A stretch of DNA of 64,000 bases from Fremontodendron californicum. Lineage: Eukaryota > Streptophyta > Magnoliopsida > Malvales > Malvaceae. Under the pieces are notes generated by a model. It saw nothing but the letters and a program-made list of their open reading frames with translations. It was not told the origin of the DNA and did not search any database. Location: contig JAULJL010000010.1 in the NCBI GenBank assembly GCA_030761205.1, forward strand, positions 12,867,241-12,931,240. The letters run 5' to 3'. The position numbers were made by a program, and so were the translations under genes. Every line of letters starts with the position of its first letter. The stretch's first letter is position 1. Shown piece by piece: positions 23,030 to 35,404 of the stretch.

Positions 23030-24376
23030 GATATTTCACATGTCAAGATGTTAGATTGTTCACATGGGAAAGTTATCTTCTTTTACCAAAGGCTTTAAAT
23101 TTTATATATTTATAATATTATATTAGATATTAAATGTATATACATAGCTTAAAAGGTGGAGCCAATAAATAAATTTATAGGTTAAAAGAGTTAGAAAATA
23201 AATATTTTTTTAAACAAATATAATTTAAGAATTGAATATTTATAATTTAAAAAAGACCACTTATTCTATGTATTAATGATAACAATTAAAGTTTTATTAC
23301 TTTTAATATGACTTTAATTGATAGGTATTTAAGGTAAATAATAATAAAAAGTAAATTTAATCAATTTAGTTTTTTTTAATTATTTTTTATATTGAAAATG
23401 CATCAAATAAAATAAATTATATTTATTAGAGGACATATGGTAATTTTTCAAGATCATCCACATGTCAATAATATAGGCTATCCACATTAAATAGTTGGCT
23501 TTTTTTTTTTTGCCAAAGGCTTTGTTTTATTATTATATTAGATATTAGATGTATATACATAGCTTAAAAGGTGGAGCCAACAAATAAGTTATAGGTTAAA
23601 AAAGTTGAGAAAAAGTAAATATTTTTTTACATAGAAATAATTTAAGAATTGAATATTTATAATTGGAAAAAGACCATATAAAATTATTTTATGTATTAAT
23701 GATAACAATTAAAGTTTTATTACCTTTAATATGATTTTAATTGATAAGTATTTAAGGTAAATATTAATAAAAAGTAAATGTAATCAATTTAGTCTTTTTG
23801 AATTATTTTTTATATTCAAATACATCAAATAAAAAAATTTATATTTATTAGAGGACACATGACAATTTTTCAAGACCATTCACATGTCAATAATAGAGGT
23901 TATCTACGTTGAACAATTACTTTTTTTTTGCCAAAAGCTTTGTTTATATTATTATATTAGATGTATTAGATATTAGATGTATATACATAGCTTAAAAGGT
24001 GGAGCCAAGAAATACGTTATAAGTTAAAAAAGTTGAAAAGTAAATATTTCTTTTACATAAATATAATTTAAGAATTGAATATTTATAATTGAAAAAAGAC
24101 CATATAAAATTATTCTATGTATTAATGATAACAATTAAAGTTTTATTATCTTTAATATGATTTTAATTGACATGTATTTAAGGTAAATAATAAAAAAATA
24201 AATAAATGTAATCAGTTTTGTCTTTTTGAATTATTTTTATATTAAAAATGCATCAAATAAAATAAATTACATTTATTAGAGAACACATGACAATTTTTCA
24301 AGACCGTCCACATGTTAATAATATAGGCTATCTACATTGGACAGTTGACTTTTTGCCAAAGACTTTGTTTATATTA
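23030..24376. repeat. About 425-bp tandem repeat, three units plus a fragment
   Basis: The phrase ATACATAGCTTAAAAGGTGG occurs at about 23141, 23555 and 23984, each preceded by a TATTAGAT block. Each unit also has CACATGTCAA and CAATTAAAGTTTTATTA. The units differ by scattered changes, so the array is old. The fourth unit breaks off at the Helitron at 24377. No coding potential. Confidence 0.8.
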
Positions 24377-24732
24377 TCTATATTATTATAAAAGAAGTAA
24401 CTGAGTTGGTGTCACAAGTCAAGTGACACCAACTCAGTTGGTGAAAGTACAAAACAACCAAATAAAATTATAAAATCAAAAAATTAAATAAGGATAATTA
24501 TGTTTTTTAATATTTATATAATATTTTTAATAAAAAAAGTTATCTATTTACTTTTAAAAATCATCCAATCTTCTAAAAAACTACCCACTTAAAAAAATTA
24601 TCAAATTTTTACTCATTTTTTAAAAAAATTATCCACTTAAAAAGATTACCTATTTTTTATATTTAATTTTTTAAACATAATTTATTTTTTAAAATACATT
24701 TTCACTCACAGAGTGAGTGTCTGAATTTCTAG
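24377..24732 (+). mobile_element. Short non-autonomous Helitron (356 bp)
   Basis: It starts TCTATATTATTATAAAAG, the form common at plant Helitron 5' ends. It ends with the hairpin CACTCAC-AGA-GTGAGTG, nine bases, then CTAG. The host A precedes it and the host T follows it, as required for Helitron insertion. Joining the flanks gives GTTTATATTATTATATTAG, exactly the sequence at about 23942 in the intact neighbouring tandem unit, so the empty site is visible in this window. A strong palindrome (GAGTTGGTGTCAC and its complement, 7-base loop) lies near the 5' end. Confidence 0.88.
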
Positions 24733-24757
24733 TTATATTAGATGCTAGGAATACACC

Positions 24758-25062
24758 TAGACCTGCTCACGGGTCGGGCAGCCCGCCCTGCCCGACAGGC
24801 CCGGCCCGTATTGGGCCGGGCCTGAGTAGGATATTTTGTGTTCCGGGCCGGCCCGGCCCGCCCGGAACAGTAATTTTTATTATAATATTATTTTATTTAA
24901 TTTTAATTATAAAAAAATTAAAAAAAATTATTTTTTTTATTCCAATGAACAGTGTTTCGGGCCTAAACGGGCAGGCCGGGCCGACCCAGGGCCGGGCCTG
25001 GGCAGAGAAAATAAAAAAAAATCGGGCCGCGGCCCGATCCGGCCCGGCCATGAGCAGCTCTA
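24758..25062. mobile_element. GC-rich hAT-type MITE (305 bp)
   Basis: Exact 8-bp target duplications AATACACC lie at 24750-24757 and 25063-25070. The TIRs are TAGACCTGCTCACGGGTCGGGC and, reversed, TAGAGCTGCTCATGGCCGGGC. Both arms are runs of GGGCCGGCCCGG-like sequence around an AT-rich centre. The ORFs across it are not genes. Confidence 0.92.
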
Positions 25063-25070
25063 AATACACC

Positions 25071-28000
25071 CCTGCGATGCGAGGTCGATTTTTTAATATT
25101 TTGATATAAAGATATTTTTTTAATTAATATTTTGATACAGGACCAATTTTTTTAATATAAAAGTGTTTTTTTATATATTTTTTAGTTAAATTAACCCTCA
25201 TTCTTCATATAATAAAAGAATTATTAAATAAAAAATAGATGAAGTCATTCATTAGTATTTGATTTGCAATTTATTCTTAAAAATTAATTTAGTTTACTTT
25301 TTCATTGCTTATACTTATGTGTTTTTTGCTGTTTTTTTCTTAAACACATGAATTTATTTGAGTCTTACGCTAAATATAGAAAAATAATCCTCTTTCATTT
25401 TATAATTTTACGTTTTACATATAAGAACTTGAACTCAAAACTTCTAAATTAATATTTTAAGGTTTACATAGTAAATAACGTTCCTTTGGAGGCATTTGTA
25501 ATCGAACTAAATTATAAATAATAATTTTAAGTTCGATTTTAGTTTATAATTTTTTTTTCTTATTAATTACTTATAATTAATATAACACATAATAAAAATT
25601 ATTAATTGTGTAAATATAATTTTTAATTTTGATTTATAAATGATAATATATATAATTTTAATTTTTTTATCGCGCGTTTGAAATTGAATTTTAGTACACA
25701 TGTAATTTATAATTGAATAGTTGGTTTCTGATTTTTGCAAGTACCTTATAATCGAGTTCAAGTAGGTCACATGTTATGTATTATTTTTTAATAAAGTTCA
25801 GATTGGATATAGATAGTTAATACTTAAACGATTTCAGGTCGAGTATCTCAAAAAGAATTGATACTCTACCATTTTCCATTCCTATATATCTTCATATATA
25901 AACAAAATTATTGTATTATTTTTGTAGCATTTATTTGAAGTTAAATATAAATTTTAATTTCCATATTAACTATTACTTCATATTTTCTACTACTATACAT
26001 GTAAATGTATACTTTTTATTTTGAATTACAGAATATAACATAAATACATAATGTACAACTACTATATATTAAGTGTTATATAATACTTTTGTAACATTTT
26101 AATTAAGAGGATTCACATCTTATAAAATTTTATTTCAATGTTAATAAGAAATTTAATTTCATATTAACTATTATTTAATAGTTTCCTAACGTTTACTTTT
26201 TATTTTAACATTGATTCTATAATATATAATTTAATACTAAAAATATTTAAAGGATATGAAAGTAATTATAAAATAAATAAAATTAACACAAAAGTTGAAG
26301 TTAAAAAAAATATGGTGACAATATATAATCTTTGTGGTGATTTATGAGCTTGTGCCACAGACAATTTGACCCCAACTAGTTCTTTGACACTTCCGCTAAT
26401 TTTTTTTAACAATTTCAAAGTGTACTTATGAATAATGATATCAAGGATCTAAATATCTAACAAATAGCTATGTTTTTTTTTTTAAAAGATAGCCAAGAAT
26501 TTGCCACCATTTATGGGCATAAAAATATTGCTTCACAAAGATTGAAATTTAAATATTTTATTTTTAAAAAATAAACACTAATAATAATGTGCTTTCTTAT
26601 ACGTAAGATTTAAATATATATGTAAGATTTGCATAAAAAATATTTTATAGCCAAAATTACTAACTTAATTTAAAAAAATTACTATTACTTAACACCAATG
26701 GAATGCATCAATGACATTAAATTAAACTCTGAATAATGGATAAGACAATAAAAGGTATTGGTAAATATAATCATTCCCAAATAATTAAAGGTATAAAAAG
26801 TTATTATTTCCAAAAAAATAATGTTAAATATATATAATAATGAGCAATGGGAATCCCACAAATATAATCAATTCATTATACAATTAATCTAATTAAATAG
26901 TTTAATTATATAATAAAATATAGTAACGTTAAATAGCTTAATTACAATAATCAATACGTAATAACATTCAAAATAATTAAATGTATAATAATAAATTTAT
27001 AAAAGTGATATAATTATACTTCAATTAAATTTTTTAAAAATGTCAAAACTATCTCTATTTGCTTAGAAAATAGTGTTAAATATAAAAGGTTTATTTTGAT
27101 CCTATTTACTCCAAATAAAAGTGATCTTCAATTTATTCACTAAAACATTTCTTTTACTTCACAAAGCTTAAATAAAATTTGAAAATTTAAAGAAAATGAA
27201 TTGTTACCATTGATGAGAACTCCAAATTAACCCTCCTTCTTCATCTAATAAAAAATTTATTAAATAAAAAATAAAAAATAGCTGAAGTCTCTAAACCAAA
27301 AGAAAAGAATATGAAACCAACAAAAAAAATTATGCGTATAAAAGATAAAAACAACCTTATTTCTCTATTTAAAAAACAAATCTAACCAAGTTCAAATGGT
27401 CAAGCATAATAGGTAACCTACAATAAAAATATTCTCAAAATAATAAAAAATTAAATATCAAACAATAAATTAAAACTTAACAGCACTATTTTAAGAAATT
27501 AATTAAAAATTTAGAAACCTCTCTTTGGTCCAAATCTTGCCATAGACCACCCACTTGATTTCTATCTATTTGTTCAACACAAACAAATAAGTAAAAGAAT
27601 ATCTATATACCATATAAAAGTATAATGGTAAGAGGAAAAAAAAAGAAAACTAAAACCTCTCACAATTAAAATATAATAAGTTTTCAATAAAAATTCTTAA
27701 AATTCTAACACTCAATTTAACAATTAATACATTAAAATATAATAATTGGTACGCAAACTTATAATGACAAATACAATAAAATTAATATATTTGGGATTGT
27801 GGACTATATTTAAAATTTGGAGATTAATGCCTAAAGTTAATAAGTAGTTATTAAAATGTAATGACTAAGGTTAACAAATATGATTAAAAAATGAGAATAT
27901 GTAACAGTCAAATAATTTTAAATATAAAAGCATAATAATAAATATTTATAAAATAATATTAATATTAAATTAAATGTATATTATATATATATATAACTAT

Positions 28001-28410
28001 TCATTGTATGCATTAACCAATATAATTGATTCATATTTATTTTTCTAATAAAAATAAGTTTATCCAATTTGTGGGGTCAATATTTCATATTTTTTATTTG
28101 GATATATTTTTTTAAATATTATTAAGTTAATATATATGCAAAATAACGGATTATTGTATCAATTGTTATGAAATATTTGATTCTTAATTGATAATTTAAA
28201 TATTTTTCACATTTTTTTAGAAATATTTTTGTATCTTGAGAAGCTAATGCTGATATTGCTAAAAAATGATCTAAATAAGAGATATCTTAATTTGCACATA
28301 AAATCGTAAATGTGGGAGATTATTCCATTTGAGATACTACTTAAATTAAAGGAAAAACATGAAACCAAACTAACCTGCATCTCATATACCTACAACCAAA
28401 AATTGGTGTA
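25071..28410. other. AT-rich intergenic DNA, no gene seen
   Basis: Very AT-rich throughout. It starts with CCTGCGATGCGAGG, possibly a decayed Helitron terminal hairpin. A fragment at about 27085-27135 (TTTATTTTGATCCTATTTACTCC) resembles 48515-48540. No gene. Confidence 0.5.
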
Positions 28411-29060
28411 AAGAGAAAATAGAAGTCAAGAAATCATAAAAAAATTCCCCACTTTTGATCTTGAAAGAGAAAAGGAGGAAGTCAAGAATTAAGTTTAGGG
28501 AGAAAATAGAGTTTTGGAGAACATGTGTATTGATAAGACAATGAGAATAGTCTTTATATAAAAAATAAAAGTGTAACGATTAAGAAATGAGAATGTGTCA
28601 CAGTCAAATAATTTTGAAATGATAATAAATATTCATAAATAAATTTAAAACATAATTAACTAAATTAAAATATAATAATCAACTTATAAAGAAAAAAACA
28701 ATTAACTTCTCTAAAAATTATAAATATATAGATGTTGAGAAAATGAGCAATCAAGAAATCACCAAAAATACCTTACTTTTGATCTTGAAAGAGAAAAGGA
28801 GGAAGTCAGGAATTAAGTTTAGGGAGAAAATAGAGTTTTGGAGAAAATGTGTATTGATAAGACAATGAGAATAGTCTTGATACAAATTAAAAGAGTAACT
28901 GTTAAGAAATGAGAATGCGTAACAGTCAAATAATTTTGAAATGATAATAAATATTCATAAATAAAATTTAAAACATAATTAACTAAATTAAAATATAATA
29001 ATTAACTTATAAAGAAAAAAAATTAACTTCTCTAAAAATTATAGATTTATAGGATATAGT
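28410..29060. repeat. Two-copy tandem repeat, period about 324 bp
   Basis: ACTTTTGATCTTGAAAGAG begins at 28451 and again at 28775. Both are followed by the same sequence through TAACAGTCAAATAATTTTG-type and CTTCTCTAAAAATTATA blocks. An older fragment of the same unit lies near 27890. The LINE inserted just right of copy 2. Confidence 0.8.
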
Positions 29061-29064
29061 ATAT

Positions 29065-29083
29065 AGATATAGAAAATAAAATA
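29065..29083. repeat. LINE target-site duplication, left copy
   Basis: AGATATAGAAAATAAAATA, identical over 19 bp to 48484-48502. Confidence 0.85.
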
Positions 29084-29273
29084 AAAATTACATTTAACTA
29101 AATAGTTAAGGTATTAATTAAAAGTTTAGAAGGTAAAGGTTTTAAAAAATAAATTTGGCTTAATGGTATTTATCAAAACTTAATTTAACTGTTTATCTTT
29201 TCTTTTTAATATAATACTAAGAGGTTAAAGGTTCAAATCTCATTAATTACAAATAAAATTTTAAGGAGAAAAC

Positions 29274-31133
29274 ATGCAAGAGGCACCTGAAGCTAGGTCT
29301 CAGAAGTGCAGCCATGATTTCATGGCAAGTAGATCTATTAAGAACATTTGGAACGTCGACAGTAATGAGATCGTCTCTTTGTTTATCGATAATCTGAGTA
29401 CAAGGGTTCGGTTCAAGCCATTGTTGGATTATTTTGGAAAAAAAGCTAGGGTTTATGTTCTATTCATATCGAAAAAGATGAGGGTTGGAAGAGCTGATCT
29501 CTTTGTTTTTATAAGGGTGGTTGAAGCTGATGAAAGACGACTGATTGTAAGGTGCGATGGTGATTACGTTTTGGGAAGAAGACTCTCTCTATCGAGAGCG
29601 AAGTTTGGTCCTAGTTCGAGATCAAAGCTACCTCAAAAATCTTTGGGAGGCTTCATTAATAAAAAAAAAAAAAGAAGGAGAAAAATCAGATTTCATGGGG
29701 TCCAAAAGAGATGACAGATCTTATGTTAAAGTGGTCAGGAACAAGAAAGGCGAGAACGCGAGAGACTGCTTGGGAGAGAAGAGTTATGATGCAAACAGGA
29801 GTCTTGTTGCTAACAGTGTGGGAGAGAAGAATCTCGATGCAGTAGGGAAACTTGCGGTTGATAGTGAGAAACAACAGAATCATGTTGGAAGTTGAACTCT
29901 TGTAGATGGTGATAAGGGGTTTAGTCGGGACAACGGGCAGGAGAAAAACAGGAATAATCGGGTTGTTTCTGTTCAAGCCAATACGTTACAGGGTTTTTTG
30001 AATGGTAAGCAAAAATCAATGGTGCATGCGGCAACGAAACTGACTCATTCAGAGGGTGAAGCTTTTCCTTACAGCGCAAGGGATCATATCAATGAAGCAG
30101 AAGGGATAGAGGAAGGCATTGGGCATAAACGATCGGATGTTCTATCAAAGAAAGGAACGGAACAGTAGTCTCGGTCAGCATCAAAAGAATCATTGCAGAT
30201 CATCGACGAGGATGGGATTGATTATCGGAAACGTCTTGATTCGGTATGTACCCCAAATTCAATTACACAGGTTATAGAATTAGGTGAGGTGATAAAGTCA
30301 GATGAATTGTTAAAGTTGTTTGTTTGTTACATGATTTCACTAACCTGAAATTACTAGAGGACTTTTTATGCGGACAAGGTTTTCTTGGTTGCAGGGTCGC
30401 TATCATTGATTTTAAGAGAGTCCTTGTATCCTTCGAATCGAATGAGGACTTAAGCAAATTCTTTACTGATGTGCATAAATGGAAAAATGACTGGTTTGTT
30501 GAGGCTCGTCTGTGGGAACCGAATGATGCAGCTCAGGACTATTTCATTTGGATTAGGGTTGAGAGTTCCTCTGATTTACTGGAATATGGATTTTTTAAGC
30601 CCTTAGCGAAAAACTGGGGGTAGTTTATTGCAGTTGATGAGAAGACATTATCGAGAGAGAGGTTTGATGTGGCCAGGATACTCATCTCTACAATGAAACC
30701 ATTCTCTTTCCATGAGGTGTTTTCTTGCGCTATTAATGGAGAGATATTTTTGTTACACATATCGGGAGATTTGACTTCTTCACTAAAGTATCCGAATAGT
30801 TTTAAGCAGTTTTGGGAAACTAATGAGAGCAGAGAATCGGATGAGGAGGACAAAAGCAGTGAGGATCATAGATCAGTGGCGAAAGCCGATGGTAGAGGAT
30901 CTTTCTCTGACTCAATGATTAGAGGTGCGATTGCACAAGACATAGTGGAAAAACATGTTAACAAGATAATTGAAGAAGGAGGCATAGACTCTAGCATTCA
31001 TAGAGAGAGGGACGCTAGTGGGCAGGATAAGGCTCTGGATATGGATTTGGATGAGGTCCGTCGTCAGGATGAAGATATGAGGGATTTAGTTTCTGAAACT
31101 CAAGAAGAGGAGATGCGTATAGAGAAGTGCTGA
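29274..31133 (+). pseudogene. LINE ORF1 remnant (RNA-binding, RRM-like)
   Basis: The ATG at 29274 starts a frame with an RRM-like segment: SLFIDNLSTRVRFKPLLDYF (an RNP2-like strand), then FVFIRVVEADERR and VLGRRLSLSRAKFG (residues about 35-115). ORF1 proteins bind LINE RNA. The frame shifts at an A-run near 29660 and continues from 29557 in another frame to a stop at 29895. More ORF1 follows at 30324-30623, with LLEDFLCGQGFLGCRVAIID and an SFESNEDLSKFF segment, and at 30669-31133, where the sequence is acidic (SDEEDKSSEDH, DMDLDEVRRQDEDM). At least three disruptions are needed to join the parts. Confidence 0.75.
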
Positions 31134-31434
31134 TCACACTGAAAAAACGAGGTCGGCCTAGGAAACTTTTGGGCTTGATGACTTTGAACATTGATAACAG
31201 GAACTATCCAAGAACGAGATCCAGAAGTCTTTTCAACAATGATTCAATAGAGCAGAGAGGTGGGGTCTCTTTAGATGAAGGTCAGTTAACATGGGTACAG
31301 GGTCAAAAAATGGGGCTGCACAGTAATGGGAATGATAGAGACATTGAAAGAAGGCTAGCAACGATGGAAGAGAGAGATACAAAGATGGTCCGTGGAAGAA
31401 GTGAAGTATATCCTGCAACAGATTTCAATAAGGG

Positions 31435-33577
31435 GTGTATCTTTCGGTTATAAAGATCATTCCTTTTAATGTTAGGGGGTTGGGTAAGAAGGAAAAGGTA
31501 AGAATGGTGAGGCGATTGTCCGCTAAAAACAAGCCTTGGTTTCTTCTCTTGCAAGAGACAAAGCTGGAGAGTGTGGTACAAAGTCTTTTGAGGCATATTT
31601 GGTACGATGGAAATGGATCGATAGAGGTAGTGGCATCAGAGGGCAATTCGGGTGGATTGTTAACTTTGTGAGATGACAAAGTATTTGTGGTAACGGAGAC
31701 AATAAAAAGGTTTAGATTTCTGATTATAGTGGGGGAGCTCATTCAATCGAAATTGAAGGTGGCCATAGTCAATATCTATGCGCCAAATAATGATGAGGGG
31801 AAAAGAGAACTATGGGAGGAGCTTCGACTTTCGATGGCAAATTTTTCTGGACTTTGGTTGGTCGGAGGTGATTTCAATGCTATATTGCATATCGATGAAC
31901 ACACAGGTTTACTTTGCAATGTGAGAGCAATGCTTGATTTCTAATCTTTTGTGGCGCAAGCTGGGTTAGTTGAGGTACCGATGAGAGGGCAATTTTACCT
32001 GCTGTACTGTTAGGGCAGCAACTACTTCATGGAGCAAATTGGATAGGTTTCTATTCACACCTGATTTGCTGCACCATTTTTCGGATATTTCTGTGCAAAG
32101 ATTGCCTAATTACATTTCAGATCACAATGCCATATGTTTGATGTCTGAAAACACGAATTGGGGTCCTTACCTTTTCGCTTTTATGACCATTGGTTTCTGG
32201 AAGATGGTTTTGACAAGATTATAACAGAAGCTTGGGAAAAGGAGAAAATGGATAATGCATGGGTGAAGTTCCGAAATTTGAAAATGGTAATCAAGGATGG
32301 GCAAAGAAGTAAAAGAAATACCCTTGAGCATCGTATCAGAATCCTAGAGAAAGAATTAGAGGAAATTGACGCAAAGTGGATACAGGGAGTGGTGACAGAA
32401 GTTGAAAAAGACAGTAAATTTCTTCTAACTTCTTGTGAAGTTTGTTCAGGATAGAGGAGATGCAATGGAAACAGAAATCAAGGTTAAATTGGTTCCAATG
32501 TGGGGATAAAAATACCAAGTTCTTTCATGCAACTGCTAGAATAAGAAAGAGGCGCAATAATGTAAAGAAGCTGATGCACAATGAAAGATGGGTTTCCGAA
32601 AAAGATAACGTTCGACAGGTGGTGTTTGACAATTTTTTGAGCCTTTCTAGTTCTAGTATCACAGATATGCAAATAACAATGCCAGGATGTGAGTTTACGA
32701 TGTTATCTCTTGAGAGCATATGGTTTCTAGAGAATGATGTGATAGAGAATGAAGTGTGGTTGGCAGTGCATAATTGTGGTAGTTCGAAGGCGCCAGGGCC
32801 AGATGATTTTAATATGGGATTTATCAAACAGAAATGGGATATTCTGAAGGGGGATATTCTCAATTTTGTCTTCGAGTTTTGGAGGAATGGGGTTATGCCC
32901 AGATGTGTGAAAGCGTCTTTCATTGGTCTAATTCCAAAGGTTCAGTCCCCTACTGTAGTGTCAGATTTTCGACCCATATGCTTGGTGGGTTGTTTGTACA
33001 AAATCGTGGCAAAAATTATGGCTAATCGTTTGAGACAGGTTATGGTGGAAATAATTGGGCAATCCCAGTCTGCCTTCATAGGTGGACGACAGATTCTGGA
33101 CAGTGTGTTAATTGCGAATGAAACAGTTGATTGGGCAAGGAAAGAGAAATAGAGAACATGTGTACTGCAACTAGACTTTGCAAAAGCTTATGACTTTGTT
33201 CAGTGGGATTTTCTAGATTACATTATGGTAGGATGGGATTCGATGAAAAATGGAGGAGATGGATGAAGGGTTGCACTCAATCATGAAGGGTTGTACTCAA
33301 TAGTACCGTTGTCTGTTTTGGTTAATGGCTAACCAACGACACAATTTGTTATGAAAAGAGGACTAAGACAGGGGTGCCCACTATCCCCTTTTCTTTTTAA
33401 TATGGTGGTTGAGAGTCTTAGTGTGTTATTGTGCAAGGCAAATGAGATGAACTTATTTCGAGGTCCAGTGATTGGGTATCAAGGCACTGAAATCACTCAT
33501 CTACAGTTTGTTGATGACACGCTGATATTTTGTGAGGCAGTTGGATCATCGTTGAGAAATGTAAAGCGAACGCTAAG
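31435..33577 (+). pseudogene. LINE ORF2, first part: endonuclease and reverse transcriptase
   Basis: The apurinic-type endonuclease is recognisable from FNVRGLGKKEKVRMVRRLS and LLQETKLES (31456-31575), then VAIVNIYAPNNDEGKRELW and LVGGDFNAILHIDEH (31760-31900). A stop falls at 31670 and others near 31942 and 32009. The reverse transcriptase begins in the 32442 frame with SRLNWFQCGDKNTKFFH, then SSKAPGPDDFNMGFIKQKW and SDFRPICLVGCLYKIVAKI and QSAFIGGRQILD. A frame break near 33150-33350 precedes LRQGCPLSPFLFN and the catalytic box HLQFVDDTLIF, where FVDD replaces the usual FADD. The frame is cut at 33577 by the LTR insertion and resumes at 45006. Confidence 0.9.
33573..33577. repeat. Target-site duplication of Athila-like element A, left copy
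   Basis: CTAAG here and CTTAG at 45006-45010; four of five bases agree. The LINE reading frame continues across once the element is removed. Confidence 0.7.
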
Positions 33578-35075
33578 TGATGCACCCAAAAGAGTGTATC
33601 TTTATTTAACCTTGCACTAAAAAGATCAATTATAAGTATAGTAGTTAGCAAGGATCGAATCCACAAAGATTGGTTTTTAGTTTATAAATCACTAGTTTAA
33701 AACTTAAATTCAAAGGAAAAAAGTTAAAGGGATTTTAAGATGTTTTAAAACTAAAGCAAACAATAAAAGTAAGAAATAAATAAGAGAATATCAAATATGA
33801 GAAATATGGTTAAGGTTTCATTCTCCACCACTAGACATCATTGAGAATCAATAATCAGATCTATCAACATCAATTAACTATCAAAACTATCAACCGTAGA
33901 TAACAACAAGTTCTGTTACCCCAATCTTTCCTTAGTTCGTCGTTAAATAGAACAAGCTCTCTATTTAATCTCTAACCACTAGACAACCTAGAATAAGCTC
34001 TCTAGATTTAATGTAATGGCAGCTTTATGATGAGAAAGATATGTTGATCTAGACAACAAACAAATAAGCTCGGATTGTTTAACCTATGTTATGTTCCACT
34101 TTGCAATTAGCGAAAACTTGACCATAATCATTAATCACAAATTGCCACTTATGAATAGGAAATCAAGACAATTACACGGATCAAGACTCCTAAACTAGCA
34201 TTAGATAATTATCAAGATCTATCTAGTTGTACACCTAAGCAAATCTAGACAAAAATCATAAACAATTCTTAAGGAAGAACATAAGCAACTTTGATAGAAA
34301 ATTAATGATAGATAGAATCTGAAAATCAATTATAAAACATGTCTAGGGCTTTGAAATCACCCTTAACCAAAGAGAAGTTTAGCCTTGCATAGGCATAATT
34401 AATATATAAATAAAACTAAAAAGACAATAAAAGAATGGAGAAGAAGAAAAAGAAGAAGAAGAATATTAATGATGATCCTTGAGTCTCCTCCCAAAGATAG
34501 ATAGTTTGTGGCTCAAAAGATGGTATTTATAGAGTTTTAAAAACCTAGAAACAAGTCCTTGCCGTACAATAAGGTTAGGGGCTGAAAAATCATGTTTTTG
34601 GCATGTTTTTACGTTTTTTCTCAATTTTTGGGCGCCTAGGCGCCGAGCATACTACCTTGTAATTTTCTGCTGCATCTTCTCGCACTTTGTCGGCTGATTT
34701 GGATAACCATTTCTTGTCCGATTTGTGCCTGTAAACTACCGGTGGAAAGGTCTTCAAGTCAAATTCAAAAGTCAAGGGAGAGGTGTTTTCAAATAAATAA
34801 TTTAACATAATGATTTCTTAGCAACAAGCTCCGGAGGTCAAATCTGCCTTCTTGCTTTGCAACCAGAAATTTATCTTTTTGACTCCCAAGTCTTCTTCCA
34901 TCTTGTGATTATGATTTTGTAAGCTCTTTACCATCATTATTGATATATTTTGACTTCATTCTCCTTATTGTACCTAAAATTCAAAAACATAATGTAAGTA
35001 AACAAGATAAAGATCAAAAACATAACAAAAACTAAAGGTAGAAAGGCATAAAATGTATATTTTATGAGCTTATCA
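33578..35075 (-). repeat. 3' LTR of element A
   Basis: Begins TGATGCACCCAAAAGAGTG and ends ATGAGCTTATCA on the plus strand (TG...CA). It is closely similar to 43515-45005 except around 34822-34860, where the two carry different variants (GCCTTCTTGCTTTGCAACC here, CTGATCGCTTTGAACTAAG there). A GAA/AAGAAG tract lies at 34438-34470. Confidence 0.88.
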
Positions 35076-35404
35076 AATACCCCACACTTAGCTTTTTGCT
35101 AGTCCCCGAGGAAAACAAAATAAAAACAAAATAAAAAATCTAATCTAATCCACTTTCGCAGGAAATCTGATCGCTTTACACTAAGAATTTGATCTTTTTG
35201 ACTCCCAAGTCTTTTTTCATCTTATGATTGTGACTTTATAAGCTCTTTAACATCATATTTGACATCTTTTGACATCTTTTGACTTCATTTCTTCCAAAAT
35301 ACCTATAATTCAAAAATATAATATAAGTAAACAAGATAAATATCAAAAACATAACAAAAACTACAGGTAGAAAGGCATAAAATGTATATTTTATGAGCTT
35401 ATCA
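35076..35404 (-). repeat. Partial duplication of the internal 3' end plus LTR start
   Basis: Positions 35076-35164 repeat the internal 3' end seen again at 35405-35495 (CTTAGCTTTTTGCTAGTCC). Positions 35165-35404 are a 240-bp LTR piece ending ATGAGCTTATCA. The junction TTTCGCAGGAAA|TCTGATCGC is abrupt. The piece carries the sequence variant of the right-hand LTR, not that of the left-hand LTR beside it. Confidence 0.75.

Noticed and set aside
24717..25109. 130-codon ORF rich in Gly/Pro/Arg
   Set aside because: It is the translation of the GC-rich arms of a hAT MITE with exact TIRs and target duplications, not a gene.
25567..25770. 67-codon minus-strand ORF
   Set aside because: I/K/Y/N-rich product of AT-rich DNA with no conserved feature.
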